A stretch of DNA of 64,000 bases, taken from contig NZ_UWFA01000305.1 of assembly GCF_900601905.1 (NCBI RefSeq), positions 1 through 64,000 on the forward strand, given 5' to 3'. Shown in pieces: positions 54,966 to 63,129 of the stretch (the stretch's first letter is position 1; each line of letters starts with the position of its first letter). The DNA is from Pseudomonas viridiflava. Its GTDB lineage: Bacteria > Pseudomonadota > Gammaproteobacteria > Pseudomonadales > Pseudomonadaceae. The notes beneath the pieces are model-generated. The model saw nothing but the letters and a program-made list of their open reading frames with translations. It ran no database searches and was not told the DNA's origin. The position numbers were made by a program, and so were the translations under genes.

Positions 54966-56099
54966 ATGGCAGTAACGAAAAAAACCAAAACCATACACTA
55001 TAAAAATGTTTTCATTACTGGAAATGCGAATCTTCAATCACTTTTGAACAACGCAATTGGTGAAGCTGGATCTGTAAAAAAACCAAGCCAACGCCAGCAA
55101 AAAGCAAACGATGAGGACACTGTAGTCGTTTTCATCAATAAATTTTCTAAGTACAACGGAATGCAATTCGGGCAGTTGGTATACTTAGAAAAAGGACGAC
55201 AACAGCCGTTCATAACGGTTGATGATGACGCTGAGTTCTACTCAATAGATTCAATGTCATCTGATGAAATACCGTCAAAGATATCATCTGAGCTTATTCC
55301 ACAAGAAAAAACCGAAGCATCGGAAACGAAAGAAGAAAAAGAGATCATCAAAAAAAGAAAAGAGTTTGTAGAGTCAATTTTATATTTTGGCATACTAGAT
55401 AATCATTTAGTAATCATGCAGTCGTCAGCACTGAAAAGCAAAGAACTGGAAGCACACTTATTCTGGCTGTTAGGAACCTGCACCAACTACGTCCAACCTG
55501 GCACGATGTTGAGTCTGAATGACAAGCCTGCAGAAAGCGTCTATGAAAAAATGGAGCGCGCACCTGCAAAAAGCATTCACGTTGGCGCACCTTTGACATC
55601 AGATCTGGCAATAGACCCATCATCACCAAAAACAGCCAGTCTTGCCTCGCAAACTTCGACGCCGTCTACGCCGGAAAAAATTGATGAGATTCACGCGAGT
55701 AAAGTTCGTTTTGAACCCACCGGGGTTGCAGCATCTATCATACGAGCTGTGGCCCCAGGCCTTTTAGACAGACTGAATCTTGAGGAATCTCTAGACGAAG
55801 CAAACATACATATTGCCCTCGAAATAACTTACAACAGAAGAACAACTAAAACTGGACAACAGGTGATTGACTCAATCGCCACCAGTCTAAGGCATAGCCC
55901 AGAATCTGATGTAGTAATAAACCTCCAAGGCGGCGGAAAAATACATGGCAACGAACTAAAACTATCAGGAAATATTTCTGTCGAATACCTGCCAAGCGGC
56001 TTGATAAACGAAAGCACGCTTTTTCATGAGATGTACCAGTGGCTTTATGCTAAGATGGATTCAAGCGAAGTCGATTCCACCACCGAGAGTTCAGAGTAA
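54966..56099 (+). CDS. RexA-like candidate anti-phage protein
   Basis: 377-aa soluble protein, AT-rich in codon use unlike its neighbours. Residues 1-190 form an alpha/beta domain (FINKFSKYNGMQFGQLVYLE; GILDNHLVIMQSSALKSKEL with WLLG), followed by an S/T/P linker (205-235) and a C-terminal domain (240-365) with NIHIALEITYNRRTTKTGQQ, SDVVINLQGGGKIHG and ending EMYQWLYAKMDS. Domain order and the C-terminal pattern recall lambda RexA (DNA-binding sensor of phage exclusion). A strong GGGGAGGG ribosome site precedes the ATG. The gene overlaps the next, a four-TM protein, by one base. The KwaB/DUF4868 group is an alternative. Confidence 0.5.
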   Translation: MAVTKKTKTIHYKNVFITGNANLQSLLNNAIGEAGSVKKPSQRQQKANDEDTVVVFINKFSKYNGMQFGQLVYLEKGRQQPFITVDDDAEFYSIDSMSSDEIPSKISSELIPQEKTEASETKEEKEIIKKRKEFVESILYFGILDNHLVIMQSSALKSKELEAHLFWLLGTCTNYVQPGTMLSLNDKPAESVYEKMERAPAKSIHVGAPLTSDLAIDPSSPKTASLASQTSTPSTPEKIDEIHASKVRFEPTGVAASIIRAVAPGLLDRLNLEESLDEANIHIALEITYNRRTTKTGQQVIDSIATSLRHSPESDVVINLQGGGKIHGNELKLSGNISVEYLPSGLINESTLFHEMYQWLYAKMDSSEVDSTTESSE

Positions 56100-56641
56100 T
56101 GAGCGTAATCAGTCGAGCACAGAGCCTAGGAGAAAGACTTTTGATAGTCTTACCTGCGTGCTTGCTCGGCGCTTACATTATGGGCTTGTTACAACCATTC
56201 ATACCTGCTGACCGGAGCATTATTCCAATTGGCATAATGGGCACATTAGCAACGCCGCTAACCGTATCTATTAGCCTCCTACTGAAGCTAGGAGACATTA
56301 AGAAGCTAAAGGCGTTCAGCAGACAGGAGCTTAGACGCATCAAACCAATGTTAGATAGCAAGGTGAATAACGTCTATCGGCTGATAGTTCTTTATTCAGT
56401 TCTGTCATTTACAGTTGGACTGCTGTTATTTTCAGCCTCTCTACCAGACATTGCACAGTACTCGCTGTGGATCTACAGAGTTTCGGGAGCTGCCCTAGCG
56501 TTCGCCATTACCAGCTCACTACTGGTTCTGGCAGAGCACAAGCGGACCACAGATTTTGAAGCCCACATGATTGCTAGAAGCAACCAAAGAAAGCAAAAAG
56601 CAGCTCTGCTTAAGAAAATGCAAGGGAAAAAACCTGAGTAA
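56099..56641 (+). CDS. RexB-like four-TM membrane protein
   Basis: 180-aa inner-membrane protein with four predicted segments: 14-32, 41-63, 92-113 and 121-145. TM2 with its tail (ATPLTVSISLLLKLGDIKKL) resembles the lambda RexB TM2 and following basic loop. A cytoplasmic basic C-terminus (QRKQKAALLKKMQGKKPE) extends beyond RexB. Its ATG overlaps the upstream stop (TAATG) without a clear ribosome site of its own, so it is coupled to the RexA-like gene. RexB acts as an ion channel that depolarises the cell on infection; the same is inferred here. Confidence 0.5.
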   Translation: MSVISRAQSLGERLLIVLPACLLGAYIMGLLQPFIPADRSIIPIGIMGTLATPLTVSISLLLKLGDIKKLKAFSRQELRRIKPMLDSKVNNVYRLIVLYSVLSFTVGLLLFSASLPDIAQYSLWIYRVSGAALAFAITSSLLVLAEHKRTTDFEAHMIARSNQRKQKAALLKKMQGKKPE

Positions 56642-56776
56642 CATGCCGTCTGTGCCCCGCGACAAATAGCTGCTGGGGGGGCATGCCCCCCCTTGATTTC
56701 GGGCTCAAACTGAGCTGCCAAGTGACTAACGAACAACATAAGCCCGTTCAACTGCTCTCGAAACCTTTTGAGCCGC

Positions 56777-57037
56777 TCAAAAGCGTGGCTTGAATCCAGG
56801 AAAACCATTAGCCTGACGCCATTGCTTCACAGTTTCGGTAATGCCCTCAGGCGTACATTGCGCCTCGTCCTCTGGGTAATAAATCAGATCCGAACCGTCC
56901 GGGTGTTCAGTCAGGCGCTCGAACTCTTCCAGCAACGGATCTAACACATCATCCGAAGCACCATCATTTGCAACAAACAGCTCACTCATGAACTGAATGA
57001 ACTGGATCTCTGTGTAGTCAGACAATACTTTTTTCAT
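56777..57037 (-). CDS. Colicin/pyocin DNase immunity protein
   Basis: 86-aa Im9-type immunity protein. The four-helix family motifs are clear: SDYTEIQFIQFMSELF, the specificity helix EEFERLTEHPDGSDLIYYPE with D50, Y53 and Y54 at the Im9 D51/Y54/Y55 positions, and TVKQWRQANGFPGFKP. It follows the nuclease gene by four bases and should bind and block it in the cytoplasm. Confidence 0.93.
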   Translation of the reverse strand: MKKVLSDYTEIQFIQFMSELFVANDGASDDVLDPLLEEFERLTEHPDGSDLIYYPEDEAQCTPEGITETVKQWRQANGFPGFKPRF

Positions 57038-57041
57038 ATCT

Positions 57042-58418
57042 CTACCGGTGTTGGTTCACGTGATTCTTAGGGGTATTGATTCTTAAATTATCTACGTCGT
57101 ATATCTCCCCTCCCTTCGATATCCACTCAACATGGTGAATTTCGAAAGTTCTCCTCTTTCCTGCATGATCTGGTTTCCTGGCTTTGGGACCGTATCCTTC
57201 CCGCATACGAGCAATATTCGACGAGGAAAATTGGCTTACCAGCTCAGGATCAAGGGAGACAGCCTTCCAAAGAGCCTCTCTGAATTTATCAAAACTTGAA
57301 AACTCCCGCCCTCTCAGCTTATCCGTAATCCGGGTCGGGATCGGTACGCCAAGCCCCCGACCTGCACCCGCCAACCAGTTACCCCTCACATCCTCGCCTT
57401 CCCCAGTCACCACACCTGGCGCATCCCGAAGGCTGATAGACAGATAGATCGGTGACAGCTCCGGCTTGGTCGGAAACCAGATAATGGCGTCCCGGAAGTC
57501 CTGCTCCAGGACAGGATGCTCATAGATCCGCTCGGCTTGTTCAGCTTCGGGATAAACATAAGTACCCGGTAACTGCGGCGCACCTTCCAAAGCGGGGATT
57601 GCAGGTTTATCGCGGGTGCCCGCAGCAGGTGTCCAGATCAGCCCGATGCCGTCACCGAGATCGGCAACCAGCTGTTCGCCACGCTCGGTGGCAGCAATCA
57701 ACGGCACGCTACGCCACGCCGGGTTGTTGCCGGTATACACCCCGAACGTACTGACTGATTGCTCAGGCAGATATTTGAGGTTGATCCGGACGCCGGTATC
57801 AGCCACGGTCAGATCGGCAAAATCCTCACGCTTGTAGAACGCGGCATCGGGAGTCAGAGACCAGTTGGGAATCAACATAGCGACGGTGCCCGCCAGCAGG
57901 CCGCCAGCTACCGTACCGCCCGCCGCCCCGGTAAGCGCTGCTGCTCCCGCACCACCCACAGCCAGTGGAGCAACCCGACCCAGCGACAGCGCGCCTCTGC
58001 CCAGGCGACCCGACAACGTCAGCGCGTCGACCGAACCACCAATGTAATGGAGCGTCGCACCGTTATCGGTAATGGCTTCGGTCGTGCTGAGAACAGCAAA
58101 ATCGCCGTAGTTGCTCAGCCCTTCAGAAGGTGCACGCGGGCTCGAGTAACAGGTTTGACCTTTGGGCACCTGTACGGACTTGGCGAAAATGCATGGCTGA
58201 ACAACCGGGGGTTTGAGACGTTCGGCTTGTTCGCGCTCCTTCCATTGACGCAGACTCTCCTGCATTCGGCGTTCGTCTGACGCCCTAGCCGCCTGAAGCA
58301 CGCGGGCGTCTTCTGCCCAGCGCTTCTTGCGTTGCAGCTCTAGGTATTCCCTTGTTGGGATATACGCGCTCACGCAACATGAACAGGAACAGCCAGTGGG
58401 CTTCCTTTCTTGCGCCAT
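57042..58418 (-). CDS. S-type pyocin domain protein with HNH DNase (probable T6SS cargo effector)
   Basis: 458-aa toxin. The N-terminus is Cys-rich and charged (GCSCSCC, then a helical K/R/E stretch), without a receptor-binding or TonB-box domain. A G/A-rich segment lies at about 150-185, the Pyocin_S domain (FGVYTGNNPAWRSVPLIAA...) follows, and a colicin-type HNH nuclease domain closes the protein: LDPELVSQFSSSNIARMREG and FEIHHVEWISKGGEIYDVDN. H428, H429, H453 and H457 have the same spacing as colicin E9 H102/H103/H127/H131. The lack of import domains and the nearby PAAR gene favour type VI delivery over classic pyocin release. Confidence 0.85.
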   Translation of the reverse strand: MAQERKPTGCSCSCCVSAYIPTREYLELQRKKRWAEDARVLQAARASDERRMQESLRQWKEREQAERLKPPVVQPCIFAKSVQVPKGQTCYSSPRAPSEGLSNYGDFAVLSTTEAITDNGATLHYIGGSVDALTLSGRLGRGALSLGRVAPLAVGGAGAAALTGAAGGTVAGGLLAGTVAMLIPNWSLTPDAAFYKREDFADLTVADTGVRINLKYLPEQSVSTFGVYTGNNPAWRSVPLIAATERGEQLVADLGDGIGLIWTPAAGTRDKPAIPALEGAPQLPGTYVYPEAEQAERIYEHPVLEQDFRDAIIWFPTKPELSPIYLSISLRDAPGVVTGEGEDVRGNWLAGAGRGLGVPIPTRITDKLRGREFSSFDKFREALWKAVSLDPELVSQFSSSNIARMREGYGPKARKPDHAGKRRTFEIHHVEWISKGGEIYDVDNLRINTPKNHVNQHR

Positions 58419-58632
58419 AGATCATTCAGCCCCTTGAGAGCGATTCAGTTAATGAATCGTGAGGGCGCGAAACTAGAAAACTTAATCGAACGAGGTAAGA
58501 GGACGGGAGCCATACCACTTGAGTGAATGGTCTTTGAATGACGTAAGACTTTTCTTGAGGGACGCCGCCACACTCTGTTGCAGGTGCAACATCGATCAGG
58601 GCCAGCCCACAACTCAACCCCGGAATCACTAC

Positions 58633-58923
58633 TCAGATATAACGCGGTGCATCCATCCGATCATGCAGTACCCGAACAATCGCAATCCCGTAAGCCATGA
58701 CGCGGAAGTAGACGACGTGCCGCTCAACGCTACGCCGACGGTAGCCGGGTCGGATGTGATCGCAGGTCGGTGCTGATTTGGGCGACTGCGCCAGTTCTGC
58801 GAAAGCGGTAGTTATATTGTCGATGTAACGATTGGCCTGTGCTGCGTCCCATTCTTGGAAGGTGTAGATCCAGATCGCTTCCAGGTCGCGCTCAGCTGCA
58901 GGCGTAAGGCGGTATTCAGCCAT
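58633..58923 (-). CDS. parE: ParE-family toxin
   Basis: 96-aa RelE/ParE superfamily toxin: YRLTPAAERDLEAIWIYTFQ, AFAELAQSPKSAPTCDHIRP, RSVERHVVYFRVMAYGIAIV and VLHDRMDAPRYI. ParE poisons DNA gyrase. It overlaps the antitoxin gene by eight bases. The pair is lodged between the PAAR and nuclease genes. Confidence 0.92.
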   Translation of the reverse strand: MAEYRLTPAAERDLEAIWIYTFQEWDAAQANRYIDNITTAFAELAQSPKSAPTCDHIRPGYRRRSVERHVVYFRVMAYGIAIVRVLHDRMDAPRYI

Positions 58924-59161
58924 GCGTTTTCAGCATTCTCTGTTTGAATTCGTCGGCGTTGAATGGGCGAGGCTCGCCGCTCGACTCGCCGTCTATCAGA
59001 GCCAAGCGAATCCCCTCGATCTCGGCACTGCGCTCTTGCTCACGACGGATCAGGTCGCGGATGTACTCGCTGTCGTTGGTGTAGCGGCCTGCCTCGATCT
59101 GCGCTTTGATCCAATTATCTTGCTGATCGGTCACAGTGATGGTTTTACGCACGGTTCCCAT
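58916..59161 (-). CDS. parD: ParD-family antitoxin (RHH)
   Basis: 81-aa CopG/ParD antitoxin. An N-terminal ribbon-helix-helix (VRKTITVTDQQDNWIKAQIE, then DSEYIRDLIRREQE) binds DNA for autoregulation; the disordered C-terminus (NADEFKQRMLKTHG) neutralises ParE. ATG at 59161 with a TGAGG site. Confidence 0.92.
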   Translation of the reverse strand: MGTVRKTITVTDQQDNWIKAQIEAGRYTNDSEYIRDLIRREQERSAEIEGIRLALIDGESSGEPRPFNADEFKQRMLKTHG

Positions 59162-59284
59162 GTTGAACCTCAAGCTCAAATATTAGTGACGCCTAGTTTG
59201 TCATACTATTGATGCTTTATCGTGCACCGCTGAGCGGTTGAATACACACCCGCCCAACGATAAGGATTCACCTAGACGGTGGAT

Positions 59285-59746
59285 TCAGCCAACTTGGCTA
59301 CCCACCTTCACCAACGCATCCGCCATCAACGCCCGGTACTCAATGTCAGGATCGGCCAGCAATTCCCGGAGCGCCTCATCATCGATCAAACCGCCCTGCA
59401 CCACTCCCAGCTTGGCGAAGTCCACGACCGGCCCGGTCAGGCCCAGCAAGACTGCGCCCCCGGCGATGGAGGCGATGTCGGAAAAGCCGGTGAAGCTGTC
59501 GTCACTGGCCGGGACGATGAAGCCGCCGTGGCTGGTGGCGCTGCCGAGGTGCGCCATGGGTCGGCCGTTGATCAGGATCGAGGGGAACCCCGCCGTGATG
59601 ACCGCGCCACAGCCGCACATGTCGCCCACACGGGCTGCGCCTTTGAAGTTGATCACGGTATCGCGGGAGGCGGTGATGATGGGAGTGTGGCCGTGGCCTG
59701 GCTCTGGGCAGATGTGGATATCGTCGAGTCGTGCTGAACGGAACAT
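59285..59746 (-). CDS. PAAR domain protein
   Basis: 153-aa PAAR-repeat protein. PAAR proteins sharpen the VgrG spike of type VI secretion and carry effectors. DTVINFKGAARVGDMCGCGA and ILINGRPMAHLGSATSHGG are the repeat units with conserved Gly and His/Cys. A short C-terminal helical tail follows. It is the first gene of the minus-strand block PAAR-parDE-nuclease-immunity and is transcribed from near the right end of the island. Confidence 0.88.
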   Translation of the reverse strand: MFRSARLDDIHICPEPGHGHTPIITASRDTVINFKGAARVGDMCGCGAVITAGFPSILINGRPMAHLGSATSHGGFIVPASDDSFTGFSDIASIAGGAVLLGLTGPVVDFAKLGVVQGGLIDDEALRELLADPDIEYRALMADALVKVGSQVG

Positions 59747-59861
59747 GTTGTCTTCCTTGGTTGAGAAAGGAATCTGAATACAGCAGCTATCGAAAAAGCC
59801 TCAACCGAGAAGGATTACGGGACATGACGAATTGCCTGGTTAGCGAGCAAGATTCGAAAAT

Positions 59862-59893
59862 GTGAGTAGATTTGTGAGTAGAAAATTTTCTAC
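59862..59893. repeat. Right integrase arm-type sites and palindrome
   Basis: GTGAGTAGA at 59862 and 59874 (12-base step, as on the left), the second running into a perfect 16-bp palindrome GTAGAAAATTTTCTAC (59878-59893). Located 51-71 bases before the attR core. Confidence 0.72.
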
Positions 59894-59932
59894 CCATGAT
59901 GAAATGACTGAATTTATTGGCCCGATCGGAAA

Positions 59933-59978
59933 GGTTCGATTCCGTCTCTGGCACCACTTATTAATTTCAGGTGGTGTC
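59933..59978. repeat. attR core, displaced tRNA-Phe 3' end
   Basis: 46-base copy of 49195-49241 with one G lost from the CTGGG of the acceptor stem and a few substitutions. It represents the host tRNA end displaced on integration, now free to decay. Confidence 0.9.
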
Positions 59979-59996
59979 AGCATCATCTGAAAATCC

Positions 59997-60021
59997 AAAA
60001 CCCGCCTAGTGCGGGTTTTTT
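59997..60021 (+). terminator. Displaced tRNA-Phe terminator
   Basis: CCCGC-CTAGT-GCGGG with A and T runs, in the same relative position as the left terminator at 49262. Confidence 0.85.
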
Positions 60022-60109
60022 ATTGCCTGCGTTTTTATCCTCCCTTGGCTTTACTTAGTCCCCATGCACAGCGCCAAGGTAAGCCCCGAAATCCATGGGA
60101 GGCAATATC

Positions 60110-60364
60110 ATGCAAACCCACGACGTCCACGCCGCCAAGATGCATTTCTCACAGCTTGTAGATGCCGCTGCGGGCGGGGAAACCATCATCATCGCCAAAG
60201 CAGGCATACCTGTCGCCAAACTTGTCCCTATCACTCCTCTGAAGCGGCGCGGAATGCTGAGCAATGTGACATTCAACGCGGTAGCTTCTGACGCGATGGA
60301 TGCTGAAATAGCTGACCTGTTCGAGGGTAAGGAATGTAGTTACTGCTCGACACCCACGTTCTGA
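60110..60364 (+). CDS. Phd/YefM-family antitoxin
   Basis: 84-aa prevent-host-death antitoxin: QTHDVHAAKMHFSQLVDAAA, then GETIIIAKAGIPVAKLVPIT. GGGAGG ribosome site eight bases before the ATG at 60110. The usual ending after LFEGKE is replaced by a run-on (CSYCSTPTF) that overlaps the toxin frame by about 20 bases, see the next entry. Confidence 0.9.
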   Translation: MQTHDVHAAKMHFSQLVDAAAGGETIIIAKAGIPVAKLVPITPLKRRGMLSNVTFNAVASDAMDAEIADLFEGKECSYCSTPTF

Positions 60365-60708
60365 TTTGGGCTGCTACCGGGGACACCAAGCTCTCTAAAG
60401 CAGCAGCCCAACTTATCGATGATGAGTCCAACGCCTTGTATTTCAGTGCGGCAAGCATCTGGGAATTGACGATTAAAGGCACCGAGCGCACGGGCGTGAC
60501 CCCTGCTGTGCTGCGCAAAGAATTGATGGACGCGGGCTATCTTGAGATACCCATCACCTCAGCCCACGGACTTAACGTAGGCACCCTGCCAAGCCATCAT
60601 CGCGATCCGTTTGATCGCATCATGGTTGCTCAGGCAATGGCAGAAGGCATCAGCCTGATGACACATGACAGCGCTATGCGTGCTTATCCTCATACGATTA
60701 TTGTTTGA
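60343..60708 (+). pseudogene. PIN-domain toxin (VapC-like) with an amber codon after its ATG
   Basis: About 121 aa of PIN nuclease: LLDTHVLIWAA, SIWELTIKGT, DPFDRIMVAQA and LMTHDSAM supply all four acidic residues of the active site. The expected start ATG (60334) is followed immediately by TAG in frame, then TTACTGCTCGAC. No ATG, GTG or TTG lies between TAG and the conserved LLDTHV; a CTG at 60343 could serve weakly. The toxin is probably silenced or poorly made; otherwise intact. Confidence 0.8.
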
Positions 60709-60818
60709 GTTCACGTCGCGCTTCTTCCTCCTCTACTCAGCTGCTAACCTACGCGGCTCTGCGAAAAGCGGGGCGAGCACCAGCTACGGTGTTCCACATG
60801 CCCTTCACGACTTACATC

Positions 60819-61070
60819 ATGAGCAGAAGCCGTCGCAAAACTCCCATCTTTGGCATCACCACTGCCACCTCCGAAGCGCAAGATAAGGCAGCCTGGCACC
60901 GAGCCTATCGCCGGGCCGAAAGTCAGCGTCTGAACACTGCGCCCGAAACCGAACCCCATCACTACCGCGAGTTTTACAACCCCTGGAAGATGGACAAGGA
61001 CGGTAAGCACTGGTGGCCTGGAGCATTAAAAAGCCCCCGAGGGATGCGCAAATGGTTGCTGCCGCATTGA
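60819..61070 (+). CDS. Conserved hypothetical protein (MSRSRRKTPI type)
   Basis: 83-aa basic protein beginning MSRSRRKTPIFGITTATSEA, with WHRAYRRAESQR and the ending GMRKWLLPH. Small proteins with this start are widespread in enterobacteria and pseudomonads and their function is unknown to me. The open frame extends upstream to 60705, but this ATG matches the family start. Confidence 0.75.
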   Translation: MSRSRRKTPIFGITTATSEAQDKAAWHRAYRRAESQRLNTAPETEPHHYREFYNPWKMDKDGKHWWPGALKSPRGMRKWLLPH

Positions 61071-61156
61071 GCACCGCAGACACACCCTTGGATATTCACA
61101 CCGTTCTGCGCTTCAATGGCGCCTTGTGATTACTCGCCGCAACAGGACCCAACTCC

Positions 61157-61642
61157 ATGGCTTCGCCAGACAAGCAGCAAAAACGCGCCCAACGAGCGAA
61201 AGCAAAGGCCAAGCAGAACCGTTCGCACAAGCCGGCGAAGAAAGTCGCGCATCCGATGTTCGCGTCCCCCCTTGTTGATCAGCCGTTCGATGACGTCGAG
61301 ATCGATCTGAGCACTTTCGATTTCAAGGACATCGTGGACAACGGTTTCGATCCGGCTGACTTCGACGAGCTGTTCCAGACCATGAAAGCCGCTCACGCCA
61401 TCAGCCAGTTGGCGATGTGCGCGGTGTTCCTGCAATACCCGGTGCTGGAGCTGGTGATTGCTGAAGAAGACGAGGAAGAAGCCACTGACTTCATGATGGG
61501 CCTGCTGATCACCTACCGCGCGATGTTCTACGACGAAGACGAAGACACTGCTTTCGAATGGATTGGCAGCCCGGCGTTTCAGGCCGATTACCAGGAAGCG
61601 TCGCGCCTGCTGATGCTTCGCAACGAAAGCTCAGGACGCTAA
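61157..61642 (+). CDS. Hypothetical acidic protein
   Basis: 161-aa protein. The first 30 residues are Lys/Arg/Gln-rich (KQQKRAQRAKAKAKQNRSHK), the rest acidic and helical (DDVEIDLSTFDFKDIVDNGF, IAEEDEEEATDFMMGLLITY). Not recognised. Good codon use and a plausible RBS region support expression. Confidence 0.72.
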   Translation: MASPDKQQKRAQRAKAKAKQNRSHKPAKKVAHPMFASPLVDQPFDDVEIDLSTFDFKDIVDNGFDPADFDELFQTMKAAHAISQLAMCAVFLQYPVLELVIAEEDEEEATDFMMGLLITYRAMFYDEDEDTAFEWIGSPAFQADYQEASRLLMLRNESSGR

Positions 61643-61722
61643 CGCTGGCAAAGCCCACGGTAACGCAAGGCGGACCTGTTAACGCCAGTCCGTCTTGTGC
61701 AGCGACAGTGACCACATCATTC

Positions 61723-63129
61723 TCAACCGACTAACCGGTAAACCAACTTTTCTTGCACTTCAGAATCCCTTGCCATCGTTAATGCGCTCACGACGAGGTT
61801 AGCTGGCGGCTGGACTAAAACAGAAAGAATCATCCAGTGTTTACCGTTCAACAACAGACCATTCGCGCCAAACGTATTATCCAACATACCAACAGGCAGC
61901 ACTCTCAATATCACGGTACCCAGAGTGCTCAAGTCAGGGAACTCCACACCAAAACCGGACACAACAAAGCGCCCGCCTTGATCCTCATTGAGTCTAGTAC
62001 CTATAAAACCATCAGGAGCTGGAAGCTGTAGAATAAAAGGACCTCCGTTATTAAAAGAGGGATCCACTGTTCCATTCCGACGCAGCACAACAAGTTCAGC
62101 ATGCAGTCGATCCACACCGAAAACCGCACTTAGAACTGCAACTCTTTGATCCCTCCCTATTAGTAATCCACGATTAGTTAGCTCGCCAGCTGTTGGACGC
62201 AATATAACTTTACCTTCAGCACCAAACTGGTCATCCGGACGCCCGTCAAATCTATATCTGGCAAGCACCACTTGGTGATCCAGGTCGCCTGCAACCGTGA
62301 TAGCTCCTTGTGAATCGACAGTGAAGCTGCGGCCCTCGACACGCGCCAGTGAGGGGCCAGCCCCATAAGTAATAAGCACCTGCCCCTTATCGCCGAAGGA
62401 TTCATCCAGACGGCCGTCAGTGGCATAGATACGCGTTACATAGGAACCAACATGGACACTGGCGCCTTGCGTGTACCGGTTAGCCAAAAACGTGATTTTG
62501 CCGTCTAACACCTTCAAAGGCCCACTTCTCATTACCGCCAGACCACCACCAAGGAGATCATCATCTCGCTTCTTGAAATACTCATCGACTTGCAAAGAGG
62601 ACGCCTCCCCATCTCCTATCCCTACGCTGGAAGTTTCTGGCGCGTTGTAGGTTTTCACTCCGTGATCTCCAAACGCTTCGTCTGGCGAACCATCAGATTT
62701 CAAACGAACAAGCAGAGTGAGTTGAATGACTTCGGTGTCATATACCTCTGCTGCCTGCCCAATCAGGGTGATTGCACCCGTCTCGTCAAACAGCGCCTGA
62801 TGGAACGAAATACGTTGCCTGAAGGGAGGCACTTGATAATTACCGCCAGGAATATGCGCATAACCTCCATCCCCATAACGAGCATCGATTAGTCCACCCT
62901 CTAATACCCGAACCAAATAGTGATACGGAGAAACCAGTGCACCGTCATTTGCATAAACAAAAAAACCTCCCTGGGGATCAAGAGGATCATCAAACAGGCT
63001 TACCGGCGTATAAGTGAACGATGTATCCTGAAGACTCGGGATGACAAGCTCTCCACCCTCACCAAAGGCCGGATCAATATCACCTGCCGCGCGCACACCT
63101 CCCGTAGAGGTAGTAGATTTAAGGGTCAT
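61723..63129 (-). CDS. Delta-60 repeat protein
   Basis: 468-aa protein made of seven delta-60 repeats (each near D-x2-[FY]-G-x-x-G at residues 19, 82, 150, 242, 299, 356 and 417, for example DPAFGEGGELV, DARYGDGGYAH, DESFGDKGQVL). The repeats form beta-propeller blades. There is no signal peptide or membrane segment, so location is unclear. AAGGAGG ribosome site before the ATG at 63129. GC content is lower than in the flanking core genes, suggesting acquisition. Confidence 0.85.
   Translation of the reverse strand: MTLKSTTSTGGVRAAGDIDPAFGEGGELVIPSLQDTSFTYTPVSLFDDPLDPQGGFFVYANDGALVSPYHYLVRVLEGGLIDARYGDGGYAHIPGGNYQVPPFRQRISFHQALFDETGAITLIGQAAEVYDTEVIQLTLLVRLKSDGSPDEAFGDHGVKTYNAPETSSVGIGDGEASSLQVDEYFKKRDDDLLGGGLAVMRSGPLKVLDGKITFLANRYTQGASVHVGSYVTRIYATDGRLDESFGDKGQVLITYGAGPSLARVEGRSFTVDSQGAITVAGDLDHQVVLARYRFDGRPDDQFGAEGKVILRPTAGELTNRGLLIGRDQRVAVLSAVFGVDRLHAELVVLRRNGTVDPSFNNGGPFILQLPAPDGFIGTRLNEDQGGRFVVSGFGVEFPDLSTLGTVILRVLPVGMLDNTFGANGLLLNGKHWMILSVLVQPPANLVVSALTMARDSEVQEKLVYRLVG

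Larger units (their letters stand above)
49195..59978. mobile_element. P4-like integrative island in tRNA-Phe
   Basis: Element of about 10.7 kb bounded by the duplicated tRNA 3' end. Next to the left end is a tyrosine integrase; then an AlpA-like regulator, a CI-RNA-like locus, primase-like and helicase-like genes, an iteron region, and cargo (Rex-like pair; immunity, HNH nuclease, ParDE and PAAR). No capsid or packaging structural genes are seen, so if it moves it does so by excision/conjugation or as a satellite of a helper phage. REPINs, frequent elsewhere, are absent inside. Confidence 0.88.

Noticed and set aside
58426..58629. 67-codon minus-strand frame between parE and the nuclease
   Set aside because: No motif or ribosome site; the region is more likely the nuclease promoter.
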